Assembly: GCA_964388485.1 (NCBI GenBank)
Contig: CAYMAS010000003.1
Span: 62,001-126,000, forward strand
DNA length: 64,000 nucleotides
Direction of reading: 5' to 3'
Source: JBCDKH01 sp964388485
GTDB lineage: Bacteria; Planctomycetota; Phycisphaerae; Tepidisphaerales; Tepidisphaeraceae
Below are positions 53,823 to 62,981 of the stretch, one piece after another. Within the stretch, counting starts at the first letter, position 1. Each line of letters starts with the position of its first letter. The translations under genes were made by a program, and so were the position numbers. The notes below the pieces were generated by a model, which was given only the letters and a program-made list of their open reading frames with translations, did not search any database and was not told the origin of the DNA.

Positions 53823-54935
53823 ATGAAGGTCATCTGCAATCGCGGCGCACTGCTCGAAGCCCTCGGCGTCGTCGGCCAGGCCGTGCCCAGCCGCACGCCC
53901 AAGCCCGTCCTCACCTGCGTCAAACTCCAGGCCACGAGCGACGCGCTCGTCCTCACCGCCACCGACCAGGAAGTCGCCGTCCGCTACACCGACGCGCAGG
54001 TCCAGGTCGAGCAGGAAGGCGAAGCCCTCGTCCCCGCCGGCAAGTTCCGCGACATCGTCCGCGAGAGCGTCGACGACACCCTCAGCATCGAACTTAAGGG
54101 CGAGCAGGTCATCATCAAGGGCGGCGACAGCAAGTTCACCGTCTTCACCCAAAGCGTCGCCGACTTCCCCGGCATTGCCGGCTTCGACGGCGAGCCTGAC
54201 GTCGTCGTGGCGGGTGGAGTGCTTAAAGGCCTCATCAATCGCACCAGCTTCGCCGCGGCGCGCGAGGGCACCCGGTACGCCTTCAACGGCGTCCTGACGA
54301 CGGTTCGCGACGGCCGGCTCACCATGGTCTCCACCGACGGCCGTCGACTCGCTCAGGCCATCGGCGACGCCGACGTCCGCATGGAGGCCGACGATCCCAA
54401 GAAGGCCCCGCGGTCGATCGTCCCGACGAAGGCGTTACAGCTGGTGGAAAAACTCATCACCGATCCCGAAGAAGAGGTCAAGCTCCAGATCAAGCCGAAC
54501 CAGGTCGTCGTCGCGACGAGCCAGGCGACGCTGACGACCACGCTCGTCGAAGGTCAGTTCCCCCCCTTTGAAGACGTCATTCCCAAGGACAACAACAAGA
54601 CCATGACCGCCGCCTGCGGCGACTTCATGTCGGCCGTCCGGCGCGCCAGCCTCCTGACGACCGAGGAGTCCAAGGGCGTTCGCATGAACTTCAACAGCGA
54701 AGGCCTCAAGCTCACCAGCCGCAGCCCCGACGCCGGCGAAGCCGAGGTGAACTTCGCCTGCAAGTTCGAGGGCGACGACCTCGAAATCGGCTTCAACCCG
54801 CAGTACCTCGTCGAAGGTCTCAAGGCGGTACAGGCCGACGAAATCAAGCTCGAACTCAGCGCGACCAACCGCCCGGGCCTGCTCCTGGGCGGCGACGACT
54901 TCCTCTACGTCCTCATGCCCGTCACGCTCCAGTGA
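53823..54935 (+). CDS. dnaN: DNA polymerase III beta sliding clamp
   Basis: 370 residues from the ATG at 53823 (MKVICNRGALLEAL). Three repeated clamp domains are recognisable from their recurring patterns: NRGALLEALGVVGQAVPSRT, the middle RYAFNGVLTTVRDGRLTMVS with TDGRRLA, and the end domain closing DDFLYVLMPVTLQ, where the family's MPM/R end motif reads MPV. It encircles DNA and tethers polymerase. The gene is followed 50 bp later by a DUF721/DciA-like gene. dnaA, recF and gyrB are not adjacent. Confidence 0.96.
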   Translation: MKVICNRGALLEALGVVGQAVPSRTPKPVLTCVKLQATSDALVLTATDQEVAVRYTDAQVQVEQEGEALVPAGKFRDIVRESVDDTLSIELKGEQVIIKGGDSKFTVFTQSVADFPGIAGFDGEPDVVVAGGVLKGLINRTSFAAAREGTRYAFNGVLTTVRDGRLTMVSTDGRRLAQAIGDADVRMEADDPKKAPRSIVPTKALQLVEKLITDPEEEVKLQIKPNQVVVATSQATLTTTLVEGQFPPFEDVIPKDNNKTMTAACGDFMSAVRRASLLTTEESKGVRMNFNSEGLKLTSRSPDAGEAEVNFACKFEGDDLEIGFNPQYLVEGLKAVQADEIKLELSATNRPGLLLGGDDFLYVLMPVTLQ

Positions 54936-54944
54936 CGACCTAAG

Positions 54945-54966
54945 CCGCAGGACCCGAGTCCTGCGG
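54945..54966. repeat. Stem-loop directly after dnaN
   Basis: A 9-base perfect stem CCGCAGGAC/GTCCTGCGG with a 4-base loop, 9 bases after the dnaN stop and 19 before the next start. It has no T-run, so it is not a standard terminator; its sequence resembles a solo arm of the GCGGACC repeats. Confidence 0.7.
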
Positions 54967-54985
54967 TCGGTGACGCACCAGACAG

Positions 54986-55369
54986 ATGCACGACCGTGAC
55001 CTCGCCAACCTCCGCCGCCTCGACGCCGCCAAACGCGACGGCTCCGTCACCGGCAGCTCCCTTGGCGAAGCTGTGGCCTTGCTCTTCCACCAGCAGGTCG
55101 ACAAGCGGCACACCAAGATCGGCGTCGTGGCGGAGGTCTGGTCGCGGGTCGTGCCCGATTCGCTTCAGGAGCACGCTTGCATCGAGTCCTTGTCGCGCGG
55201 CCGGCTGACGGTGCTGGTCGATACCGCCGCCCATCTGTACCAGCTCCGCCAGCTCATGCTCGCGGGGCTCGAGAAGCAGATCCTCGTAGGCGCCCGCGGC
55301 AGCGGCGTCCGCCGCATCGCCCTCAAACGCGGACGCTGGTACGACGACGACGGCAACGACTGCTTCTGA
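54986..55369 (+). CDS. dciA: DUF721/DciA-like protein, putative replicative helicase loader
   Basis: 127 residues. The DUF721 core is visible: VVAEVWSRVVPDSLQEHACI (the W-x-x-V-V/P pattern), then LSRGRLTVLVDTAAHLYQLR and a small basic C-terminal part. DciA proteins operate with DnaB helicase in bacteria without DnaC/DnaI. Position next to dnaN supports a replication role. The similarity is by pattern, so the symbol is provisional. Confidence 0.72.
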   Translation: MHDRDLANLRRLDAAKRDGSVTGSSLGEAVALLFHQQVDKRHTKIGVVAEVWSRVVPDSLQEHACIESLSRGRLTVLVDTAAHLYQLRQLMLAGLEKQILVGARGSGVRRIALKRGRWYDDDGNDCF

Positions 55370-55416
55370 TGTGCTCTGCGGCTCAGACAGTTTCGTCGGG
55401 CTGATCGATCGTCAAA

Positions 55417-56460
55417 TTACCGCGCGATCCGGAACGTCGTTCCGTCCAGATCCCGAGCCGCCATCGCTGCGGTGCGGACGGGACCGTCGACCTCATCGCC
55501 GAGCCGTTCGAGGATCCGCTCCGCTGCCGACCGGTCGGCAGGTCGAGTCGCGCCATATCGGTATTTGCCCAGTCGAAGTAGGGCCTCTGTCCGCCACATG
55601 GGATCGGCTTCAGGACTTTGCGCGATGGCGGCCACGTCGCCGAAGTGGGTTTCAGCCCGCCGGTCCGTCGCCGCTGCGTTGTTGGCGGTGCCGATTGCGT
55701 TCCAGACCGGTGTGGTGGTATCGCGGACATAAGCGCTCAAAGCGTCCGAAGCCTGCTTCAACTTTGCAGCGCGTCCGCTATCCTCCGACCGCACGGCCAA
55801 GCCGCGTAGCCCGCCCAACGCGTCGCCAATGAGCCGGATGCCGTACTGCCACTGCCGGTGCACCAGCCGCTCCTCTGCCAGATGCACGCCCAGTAGCAAG
55901 CTCGCCTCGTAGAGTTCGCGGGCCTGCTCCTCGTCCCCTGCCACCACGAGCGCGCCCGCATGCCGCGTCGCAGCTCGGCCCAGTTGCGACAGGCGATCGA
56001 GCTTCGGCAGCTGGCGATCGAAGTTGATGACAGCTGTCGGCTCGTCGGCAAAAAGCGTCGCACCGCGCGTCTGCGTCACGTCAGTGAAGCGAGCAAAGAC
56101 CGGCTCGAGCACGTCGTCCGCCGGCTCCGCCCGCGTCTGGCGGCGGTCGATGTACCGCTCCAGAGCCCGCCGCACCTCGATGTTGCTGTCGATGGTCCGC
56201 AGAATCGCGTCATAAGTTCGGCCCGCGTCGCCCTCGCCGATCGCAACGTCATCAGCCAGCGCGACGACCTCCGCCGGCAGCTCGACGCTCGACCACTTGC
56301 TCGCATCACGACCCAAGGCCGTCGGCTGCGTCATCGACCCGCCGCTGGCGAGGGTCCAGGTCAGTGCGAGCAACACGACACCCGCTGCGGTGGCTGTGAT
56401 CCAGCCGCCGCGGTTGCCCCAGGCCTCTTTGGGAATCGAGCTGTTTCGTCCGCCTGCCAT
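55417..56460 (-). CDS. Membrane-anchored helical-repeat protein of unknown function
   Basis: 347 residues. One N-terminal membrane helix (WITATAAGVVLLALTWTLAS) is followed by an Ala/Arg/Asp-rich helical body with TPR-like alternation (AAVINFDRQL region aside, see RAATRHAGALVVAGDEEQAR and WRTEALLRLGKYRYGATRPA). The C-terminal segment is typical of TPR-like solenoids, but no canonical repeat can be counted. It is divergent from pdxJ. Function unknown. Confidence 0.7.
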   Translation of the reverse strand: MAGGRNSSIPKEAWGNRGGWITATAAGVVLLALTWTLASGGSMTQPTALGRDASKWSSVELPAEVVALADDVAIGEGDAGRTYDAILRTIDSNIEVRRALERYIDRRQTRAEPADDVLEPVFARFTDVTQTRGATLFADEPTAVINFDRQLPKLDRLSQLGRAATRHAGALVVAGDEEQARELYEASLLLGVHLAEERLVHRQWQYGIRLIGDALGGLRGLAVRSEDSGRAAKLKQASDALSAYVRDTTTPVWNAIGTANNAAATDRRAETHFGDVAAIAQSPEADPMWRTEALLRLGKYRYGATRPADRSAAERILERLGDEVDGPVRTAAMAARDLDGTTFRIAR

Positions 56461-56525
56461 GGGCCGACTCTACCAGCCAGTTCCGTTCGCCGTTGCGGGT
56501 CGGGAAGATGGCGTACTGTCACCCT

Positions 56526-57356
56526 GTGCGGCGTCTCAGCGTCAATGTGAATAAAGTGGCGCTGCTTCGCAACAGTCGACAAGGCAAGGGGCCAAACGTG
56601 ACGCGGCTGGCTCGCATTGCCCTCGACGCCGGCGCGCATGGCATCACCGTCCACCCACGGCCTGATCGGCGACACATTCGGCCCGACGATGTGCGAGAAC
56701 TACGCGATCTTCTGAAAGATCGGCCAAAGTGCGAGTTCAACATCGAAGGCAACCCCTTCGAGGGCGACTGGCTGGAGTTGGTCATGTCGGTGCGACCGGA
56801 TCAGGCAACGCTCGTGCCCGACTCGGTCGATCAGCCGACGAGTGACCACGGCTTCTTGATGCCGGACGATGTGGACAAGCTGTCATCAACAGTCGAGCAG
56901 CTCCAATCGGCGGGCATCCGTGTCAGCGTCTTCATGGACCCCGACGCGGAGCAGATTCGCCACGTCGCCAAGACCGGAGCCGACCGGATCGAGCTTTACA
57001 CGGAGTCGTTCGCGATCTCCCACGCCGCTGGCGACTTCGAAGCGCTCTCCAAGCAATTCGCCGGCGCTGCTGCCGCAGCGCGGGAGGTGGGGCTCGGCGT
57101 CAACGCGGGCCACGATTTGAACCTGTCGAACCTGCATGACTTCGTCGAGCGGGTCGAGGTCGACGAGGTCAGCATCGGCCACGCGCTGACGAACGATGCG
57201 TTGGAGTTCGGCATGCGGGAGACGGTTCGTCGCTACAACGAAGCGCTCAACGGCGTCGTGGGTCGAGCGATGTGGGAAGAAGTCTCCGCCCAACGCGCTG
57301 CCGTGACGGAAGAGCCGGCCGGCTACACGAACGACGTCAGGCGTCAGTCGCGGTAG
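56526..57356 (+). CDS. pdxJ: Pyridoxine 5'-phosphate synthase
   Basis: 276 residues from a GTG at 56526 (VRRLSVNVNKVALLRNSRQG). Family residues: GAHGITVHPRPDRRHIRPDD near residue 40, EFNIEGNP, LVPDSVDQPTSDHGF, GADRIELYTE, GLGVNAGHDLN and VSIGHALTNDAL. The enzyme condenses 1-deoxyxylulose-5-phosphate and 3-amino-2-oxopropyl phosphate to form pyridoxine phosphate. pdxA is not in the window. The 3' end overlaps the convergent next gene by 20 bases. Confidence 0.95.
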   Translation: MRRLSVNVNKVALLRNSRQGKGPNVTRLARIALDAGAHGITVHPRPDRRHIRPDDVRELRDLLKDRPKCEFNIEGNPFEGDWLELVMSVRPDQATLVPDSVDQPTSDHGFLMPDDVDKLSSTVEQLQSAGIRVSVFMDPDAEQIRHVAKTGADRIELYTESFAISHAAGDFEALSKQFAGAAAAAREVGLGVNAGHDLNLSNLHDFVERVEVDEVSIGHALTNDALEFGMRETVRRYNEALNGVVGRAMWEEVSAQRAAVTEEPAGYTNDVRRQSR

Positions 57357-57864
57357 GGACGACCCGTGACCGCGGCGGTAGTTGGTCCTCTTCGGGATTG
57401 AGCAGCGTCACCGCCAACGCGCCGCCGTAGAGGATGAGGCCGATGAGCAGAATAATCACGCCCACGCGATAGTGCGTCGTTTTGCGGTCGCGGTAGGCGA
57501 GGGAGGTGACGAGCCACTGGGCGGTGTTGGTGCCGCCTTGCATGGTCAGCCAGCGGAGGTGAAGCACGCCGCGTACGACGACGCCGGCGGCAACGATGAT
57601 GAGCGACAGGCCGCTGATGATGAGCCATTGCGACACGACGTTCGTCCCCGCCACCAACCTGCCGCTGAAGCCGGTGGTGGAAATCACGACGCCGCACAGG
57701 ACGAGGGCGACCTGCGCGCGGTTGTGAAGCACACCAAACTGTCGTTCGAGCATCGCCATGATGCCCGGCAGATCGTCGCCAAAGGTGTCGAGGATGCGAC
57801 GAGCCTCGGCATCACGTTCGAGGTGATCGTTCGAAGGAGTCGGCAGTGCGGGACGATCAGACAC
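57337..57864 (-). CDS. Small membrane protein of unknown function
   Basis: 175 residues. A soluble N-terminus with LERDAEARRILDTFGDDLPG precedes three hydrophobic segments (QVALVLCGVVISTTGFSG, SQWLIISGLSLIIVAAGVVV and GVIILLIGLILYGGALAVTL) and a basic end. No family recognised. It overlaps the 3' end of pdxJ on the other strand. It lies 21 bp upstream of the helicase gene in the minus direction. Confidence 0.7.
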   Translation of the reverse strand: MSDRPALPTPSNDHLERDAEARRILDTFGDDLPGIMAMLERQFGVLHNRAQVALVLCGVVISTTGFSGRLVAGTNVVSQWLIISGLSLIIVAAGVVVRGVLHLRWLTMQGGTNTAQWLVTSLAYRDRKTTHYRVGVIILLIGLILYGGALAVTLLNPEEDQLPPRSRVVPTATDA

Positions 57865-57885
57865 GCGAAAGCTTATCGACGGGTT

Positions 57886-59925
57886 CTACGGCGTCCGATG
57901 ATCGACCTCGATCACCTCGACGTCGGGCAACGCCTCGACGAAGTAACGGCCGTAACGACGCGTGAGGATTCGGCCGTCGAGGAGGACGACGATGCCCTTG
58001 TCCGTGCCGCTGCGGATCAGGCGGCCGAAGCCTTGGCGAAGTTTAATGGCGGCCTCGGGGACGCTGTAGTCCATGAACCCGCTGCCGCCGGTTTGCTCGA
58101 TGCGTTCGATGCGTGCCTGCTGCACCGGCTCGTCGGGCACGGCGAAGGGCAGCTTGTGCAGAATGACGTTCCGCAGCGTGTCACCACGAACATCGACGCC
58201 TTGCCAGAAGCTGGCGGTGCCTAAGAGCACGCCGTCTTTCGTGTCGCGAAATTTATCGAGCAGCCGACGCCGGTGCCCGTCGCGGCCTTGGACGAGCAGG
58301 GGAAAGCCCAGATCGTTTTCGATTTGTTCGGCCGTCCAGTTCATCGCGCGGTGGCTGGTGAAGAGGACGAAGACGCCGCCGTTGGTGTGTCGGCACCAGT
58401 GGAGAATGCGGTCGGCGGCGAGGTCGTTGAAGCGGCGGTCGGTCGGTTCGGGCAGGCCGGTTTCGACGTAGAGCTTGCACTGCTGGCGATAGTTGAAGGG
58501 CGAGCCGAAGCGTTCGGTCCGGGTCGACTCCGGCAGGCCGAGGCGGCGGCGAACGTGCTCGAACCCGCCCGGACCGCCGCTTTCTCCGGTCGTCGCGAGC
58601 GTTGCGCTCGTCAGGACGCAGCCGGGCGTCTTGTCCCACAGGGCGAGCTTGAGGCCTTCGCCGACGTCGATCGGGCTGGCGTGCAGGCTCGCGCGGCGGG
58701 GCGTGCGGCCGGTCTCGTCGATCCAGTAGACCGCGTCGGGCATCGCCTGCTTGACGAAGGCGTCGATCGTCTGGCCGAGGACACGGACCTTGTCGGCTTG
58801 ATGTTTCGTCTCCATCCGCGTCTCTAGCTTCTCGTCCTCAGGCGATTCTTCATCGACCTCGACGTCGCCGGCGAGGTCGGTCAGCCGCTTGCCGATTTCC
58901 TCGAGCTTGGGCGAGAGGTTGTCCTCGATGAACGAGTCCTGCCGGACGCGGCCGTTGCCTTTGCCGAAGCGGTCGCGCCAGGCGAGGACGCGGTCGAAGA
59001 ACTCTTCGGTCGCACCCTGGGCATCGGCGACGAGGCCGACGAGATCGTTGACTCTTTCGGCATCGCCGCCGGCTTTGGCGAGGGTGGTGAGGAAGCCTTT
59101 GGTGCGTTTGACGTCGAAGAGCTGGCGTAGGGATCTTGCGACACCGCCTTCGCCGACACGGATGCCGAAGTGATTGGCGGCGGCGTCTTCGAGGGTGTGA
59201 GCTTCGTCGAAGACGACGTGGTCGTACTTGGGCAGGTACTGCACGCCGGCGAGTCGCAGGGCGAGGTCGCTGAAGAAGAGCGCGTGGTTGACGACGAGCA
59301 GGTTGCCCGTCTGCATGCGCCGCTTGGCGGCCTGCCAGTGGCAGACTTTGAAGAACTTGCACCGTTTGCCCATGCAGTTACCGGCCTCGGCGCGGGCGTG
59401 TTCCCAGACACGCATGTCCGGCAGGATCGGCAGGCCGCTGACGTCGCCATCGGTCGTCTCGATGGCCCACTCCTCGATCTCGCCCAGCGCGTCACGCTCC
59501 TGTTGGGAGTGGAAGAGCGACGACTGACGACGCGACGCGGCGTCGAGGCGACGCAGGCAGACGTAGTTGCCACGACCTTTGACGAGGACGGCGGTGAATT
59601 CGTCGCCGGTGGCGGCGCGGAGGAGCGGCACGTCCTTGTCGATGATCTGTTCCTGGAGCGCGATCGTGTGGGTGGAGACGACGACGCGTTTCTTCCGCTG
59701 CGTCGCGGCTTCGATGGCGGGCAGGAGGTAGGCGAATGATTTGCCCACGCCGGTGCCGGCTTCGGCGACGAGGGTCCGGCCGTCGACGAGCGCCTTCTCC
59801 ACCGCTGCCGCCATTTCGATCTGCTGCGGCCGGGCTTCGAAGGAGTCTCCAAGACGCCGTGCCACGGCCCCACCCGGTGCAAGCCGGGCGGCGACGGAGG
59901 TCGTGGATGTGGCGTCGTCTGACAC
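57886..59925 (-). CDS. dinG: DinG/YoaA-type ATP-dependent DNA helicase
   Basis: 679 residues. Walker A AEAGTGVGKSFAYLLPA, DEAH box HVVFDEAHTLEDAA, and motif VI KLRQGFGRLIRSGTDKG. Four iron-sulfur cluster cysteines lie between motifs Ia and II: one in NYVCLRRLD and three in GNCMGKRCKFFKVCHW, as in XPD-like helicases. Such enzymes resolve D-loops or R-loops in repair. It could be YoaA-type rather than DinG; the family cannot be split on sequence alone. Confidence 0.92.
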   Translation of the reverse strand: MSDDATSTTSVAARLAPGGAVARRLGDSFEARPQQIEMAAAVEKALVDGRTLVAEAGTGVGKSFAYLLPAIEAATQRKKRVVVSTHTIALQEQIIDKDVPLLRAATGDEFTAVLVKGRGNYVCLRRLDAASRRQSSLFHSQQERDALGEIEEWAIETTDGDVSGLPILPDMRVWEHARAEAGNCMGKRCKFFKVCHWQAAKRRMQTGNLLVVNHALFFSDLALRLAGVQYLPKYDHVVFDEAHTLEDAAANHFGIRVGEGGVARSLRQLFDVKRTKGFLTTLAKAGGDAERVNDLVGLVADAQGATEEFFDRVLAWRDRFGKGNGRVRQDSFIEDNLSPKLEEIGKRLTDLAGDVEVDEESPEDEKLETRMETKHQADKVRVLGQTIDAFVKQAMPDAVYWIDETGRTPRRASLHASPIDVGEGLKLALWDKTPGCVLTSATLATTGESGGPGGFEHVRRRLGLPESTRTERFGSPFNYRQQCKLYVETGLPEPTDRRFNDLAADRILHWCRHTNGGVFVLFTSHRAMNWTAEQIENDLGFPLLVQGRDGHRRRLLDKFRDTKDGVLLGTASFWQGVDVRGDTLRNVILHKLPFAVPDEPVQQARIERIEQTGGSGFMDYSVPEAAIKLRQGFGRLIRSGTDKGIVVLLDGRILTRRYGRYFVEALPDVEVIEVDHRTP

Positions 59926-59965
59926 GGCCGCGAGTGTACGGACGGCAACCTTCTTTCAGAAGACG

Positions 59966-60229
59966 TCAAGCCTGCTTGATGAGCTTGTCGTAGTCGTCGT
60001 GCGACCCGATCCAGAACCACACGAACGTGCCGTCCGACCGGCGACGGGCCAAGGCTCGAACGTTCAGCGTCACTCGGGCCGACCACCCGCCCGGGATCGG
60101 TTTGAAGTGCAGCGACGGGTGCCGCGGGTTCAGCGAGAGCAGGGCAAATTGTCGATCGGCGGTGCGGCGCACTTCGGGCGGAAACAATCTATAGAGTCGC
60201 CAGAAAGAAGCAGTTGCAAGGTGACGCAC
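59966..60229 (-). CDS. RelE/ParE-superfamily toxin
   Basis: 87 residues from a GTG at 60229. The pattern fits the RelE/ParE fold: FALLSLNPRHPSLHFKPI early, then the central beta WSARVTLNVRALARRRSDGT and the end strand FVWFWIGSHDDYDKLI with the conserved His-Asp. It follows the antitoxin-like gene with a one-base gap. The predicted activity is mRNA cleavage or DNA gyrase inhibition, depending on the subfamily. Confidence 0.82.
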   Translation of the reverse strand: MRHLATASFWRLYRLFPPEVRRTADRQFALLSLNPRHPSLHFKPIPGGWSARVTLNVRALARRRSDGTFVWFWIGSHDDYDKLIKQA

Positions 60230-60230
60230 G

Positions 60231-60521
60231 TCAGGAAGCTTTGCGTCGTGTCCTGTTCGTCAGCACGTCAGCGGCTGCAAGCTCCTCCTCCGTCGGCGAT
60301 GGATTCTCCGCCGTCTCGCAACCCGGCAAGGGGAAGCCTCCAACAGCCTCAGTCTCTTCCATCGCCTTGTTGACAAGCTCGTCGAGCCGACCGGCCCCGG
60401 CATCGTTACGAATCTGCCAGTCCCATGCATCGTCTTCGAGCGTGTTCATCCAGAAGCGCAAGTCCGACAATGCGGCTGCATCGAGCTCCTGGATTCTCAC
60501 CTTAAGTTCTTCGACAGTCAT
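60231..60521 (-). CDS. Putative antitoxin partner of the RelE-like toxin
   Basis: 96 residues. N-terminal helix TVEELKVRIQELDAAALSDL, a Trp-rich WMNTLEDDAWDWQ centre and a Pro/Glu-rich C-terminal tail (PSPTEEELAAADVLT) that would suit toxin wrapping. No DNA-binding fold is obvious. The position directly before the toxin, with one base between, makes the antitoxin role likely. It lies 9 bp after copA on the same strand. Confidence 0.7.
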   Translation of the reverse strand: MTVEELKVRIQELDAAALSDLRFWMNTLEDDAWDWQIRNDAGAGRLDELVNKAMEETEAVGGFPLPGCETAENPSPTEEELAAADVLTNRTRRKAS

Positions 60522-60530
60522 GCTCCCACT

Positions 60531-62942
60531 CTACCCGATCTTTGCCCGCTTGAGACGCAACGCGTTGCCCAAAACGCTCACGTCGCTCAACGCCATTGCC
60601 CCCGCGGCGATGGCGGGATTGAGCAAGCCAGCGGCGGCGATCGGGATCGCGACCACGTTGTAGATGAAGGCCAGAAACAGGTTCTGCTTCACGACCCGCA
60701 TCGTCGAGCGGCTCAGGCCTAGCGCGGTCGGCACATCGCTCAACCGGTCGCCGACGAGGACGATGTGACCCGCTTCCTTGGCCGCGTCAGTGCCACCGCT
60801 AAGGGCGATGCCGACGTCCGCGGCGGCCAGGGCGGGCGCGTCGTTGACGCCGTCGCCGACCATCGCGACCCGTTTGCCTTCGTCTCGAAGCCGCTGGATC
60901 ACCGCCTGCTTCTCACCGGGACGCACGTCGGCGTGCACCGTGTCGATGCCGAGCGACTCGCCGACGGCCTCGCCCGTGACGCGGCGGTCGCCGGTCAGGA
61001 GCTGCAGGTCGAGGCCGCGATGCTGCAACTCCCGAACTACCGCCGCGGCCTCCGGGCGAAGCTCGTCCTGTAGCTCGATGTAGCCGACGATGACCTTCCC
61101 AAGGCCGACGAACGCGAGCGTGCCGGCAGACTGGTGCGGCTGGAAGTCGTCACCCGGCTTGGCGTTACCGTAGATCGCGAGCATCGATGCCAGGTCCGCA
61201 TCATCACGTGGCGTCTGATCGAGCTGCGAGTCGACGAACCGGCGACTTCCGATGACGACGCGCTGACCATCGACTCGACCTTCCACGCCGAGGCCCGGAT
61301 GACTCTTGAAGTCGCTGACGTGCGTGAGCTGGAGGTCCGCGTCCTTGGCAGCCTGCACGACCGCTTGCCCCAGCGGGTGCTCACTCGCTTGCTCCACGGA
61401 GGCGGCGAGCCGAAGCAGGTCGTCGCTCCCAACGGCTTCGGGCATCGCGGGAGCGACCGTCATCACACGCGGCTTGCCCGTGGTCAAGGTGCCGGTTTTG
61501 TCGAAGACGATCGTGTCGATCTTCGCAGCGTTCTGGATGGCGTCGATGTCGCGGAGCAGGATGCCACGTCGTGCGCCGCGTCCGGTGCCGACCATGATCG
61601 CCGCAGGCACGGCCAAGCCCAACGCACAAGGGCAGGCGATGATGAGCACGCTGCACGTCGCACGGGCGGCGTCACCCCAGACCTGCGGCGTCGGCTTGTC
61701 GCTCGTGAAGCCGGTGATCAACCAGATTGCTGCCGTCAAAGTCGCGATGCCGAGCACCGCCGGGACGAAGATCGCGCTGATGCGATCCGCCAGCCGCTGC
61801 ACTGGCGGCCGCGACGCCTGGGCCGTCTCGACCATGCGGACGATGCCCGCCAAGGTCGAGTCGGCCCCGGTGGCGGTGACGCGAACGACGAGCGAGCCCT
61901 CCTTGTTCACGCTACCGCCGACCACGGGGTCGCCCGGCTGCTTGGCGACGGGCATCGGCTCGCCGGTCAGCATCGACTCGTCGATGCCGCCTCGCCCGGA
62001 CTCCACCGTGCCGTCCGCGGGCACCTTCGTCGCCGGCTTGATGACGACCCGATCGCCGACGCGGAGCAGGCTCGCGGGCACCTCTTCGGGTTCCAACGGT
62101 GCGACTTCGGGTTCCGACGGTGCGACTTCGGGTTCCGACGGTGCGACTTCTGGTTCCGACGGAGCATCACGGACACCCAGAGCGATGCTCCGCTTCGCCG
62201 GTCGCTTCGTCGCCTCGGCCTGCGGGGGCAGCCTCAACGCCGTCGGCGGGGCGAGGTCGAGCAGGGCGTGGATCGCGTCGCCGGTCTTGTCGCGTGCGCG
62301 GGCTTCGAGCCAGTGGCCCAGTGAGATGAGCGTGAAGAGTGCGGCCGATTCGGCGAAGTAGAGGTCCGCCAGTGGCCAGTCGAGCACGAGGTGGCCCAGC
62401 AGGGCGACCGTCGAGTAGAAAAACGCCGTCCCGCCGCCGAGCGAGATGAGCGTGTCCATGTTCGTCGTCCCCCGCCTCAACGCCCGCCACGCGCTGGCGA
62501 AGAATGCCCGTCCGATGACCAGCAGCACCAGCGTCCCCGCCACGACGCCGACCCACGTCATCCACGTCAGGCCATGGTGCTCGCCGCCGAACAGCATGCC
62601 GCCCCAGTGCAGCGACTCGGCGGGAACCCACAGGCACAGGCCGAAGATCGCCCGGCGCTTCCACGCTTCGGCATCGAGCCGACTTTGGTTGCGTCGCTCG
62701 CTCGACGCCTTGGCCCGGTCCAGGAGCGACGCGTCGCCTTCGACGACCTTTGCCGGGAAGCCGGCCTCGCTGATGGCATCAGCCACGTCCGTGATGTTGC
62801 CGCCGAGCCCGATATCGACGACTGCTCGCCCGTTCGCCAGGTCGACGTGGATGTCCCGCAGGCCCGGCACCGACCGCGCCGCCCGATCCACATTGGCGAC
62901 GCAGCTGGCACAGTGCATCTTGTCGACGAGCAGGGCAGCCAT
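60531..62942 (-). CDS. copA: Copper-translocating P1B-type ATPase
   Basis: 803 residues. One N-terminal HMA domain with DKMHCASCVANVD (CxxC), eight membrane helices, a CPC metal path in LIIACPCALGLAVP, phosphorylation site FDKTGTLTTGKP, HP motif SEHPLGQAV, and the hinge MVGDGVNDAPALAAADVGIA. The actuator domain is interrupted by an insertion of about 50 residues with tandem SEPEVAP units before the usual LLRVGDRVVIKPATKVPADG segment. It exports Cu+ to protect the cell. No copper regulator is adjacent. Confidence 0.94.
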   Translation of the reverse strand: MAALLVDKMHCASCVANVDRAARSVPGLRDIHVDLANGRAVVDIGLGGNITDVADAISEAGFPAKVVEGDASLLDRAKASSERRNQSRLDAEAWKRRAIFGLCLWVPAESLHWGGMLFGGEHHGLTWMTWVGVVAGTLVLLVIGRAFFASAWRALRRGTTNMDTLISLGGGTAFFYSTVALLGHLVLDWPLADLYFAESAALFTLISLGHWLEARARDKTGDAIHALLDLAPPTALRLPPQAEATKRPAKRSIALGVRDAPSEPEVAPSEPEVAPSEPEVAPLEPEEVPASLLRVGDRVVIKPATKVPADGTVESGRGGIDESMLTGEPMPVAKQPGDPVVGGSVNKEGSLVVRVTATGADSTLAGIVRMVETAQASRPPVQRLADRISAIFVPAVLGIATLTAAIWLITGFTSDKPTPQVWGDAARATCSVLIIACPCALGLAVPAAIMVGTGRGARRGILLRDIDAIQNAAKIDTIVFDKTGTLTTGKPRVMTVAPAMPEAVGSDDLLRLAASVEQASEHPLGQAVVQAAKDADLQLTHVSDFKSHPGLGVEGRVDGQRVVIGSRRFVDSQLDQTPRDDADLASMLAIYGNAKPGDDFQPHQSAGTLAFVGLGKVIVGYIELQDELRPEAAAVVRELQHRGLDLQLLTGDRRVTGEAVGESLGIDTVHADVRPGEKQAVIQRLRDEGKRVAMVGDGVNDAPALAAADVGIALSGGTDAAKEAGHIVLVGDRLSDVPTALGLSRSTMRVVKQNLFLAFIYNVVAIPIAAAGLLNPAIAAGAMALSDVSVLGNALRLKRAKIG
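62088..62165. repeat. Tandem 21-base repeat inside copA
   Basis: About four tandem copies of a 21-base unit (GTGCGACTTCGGGTTCCGAC-type), encoding the SEPEVAP heptapeptide three times plus a changed LEPEEVP copy. The copies are nearly identical, which suggests recent expansion. Confidence 0.9.
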
Positions 62943-62981
62943 GTCGAGTCATACGCCGTTGCCTGGCCATACGCTCGCCGC

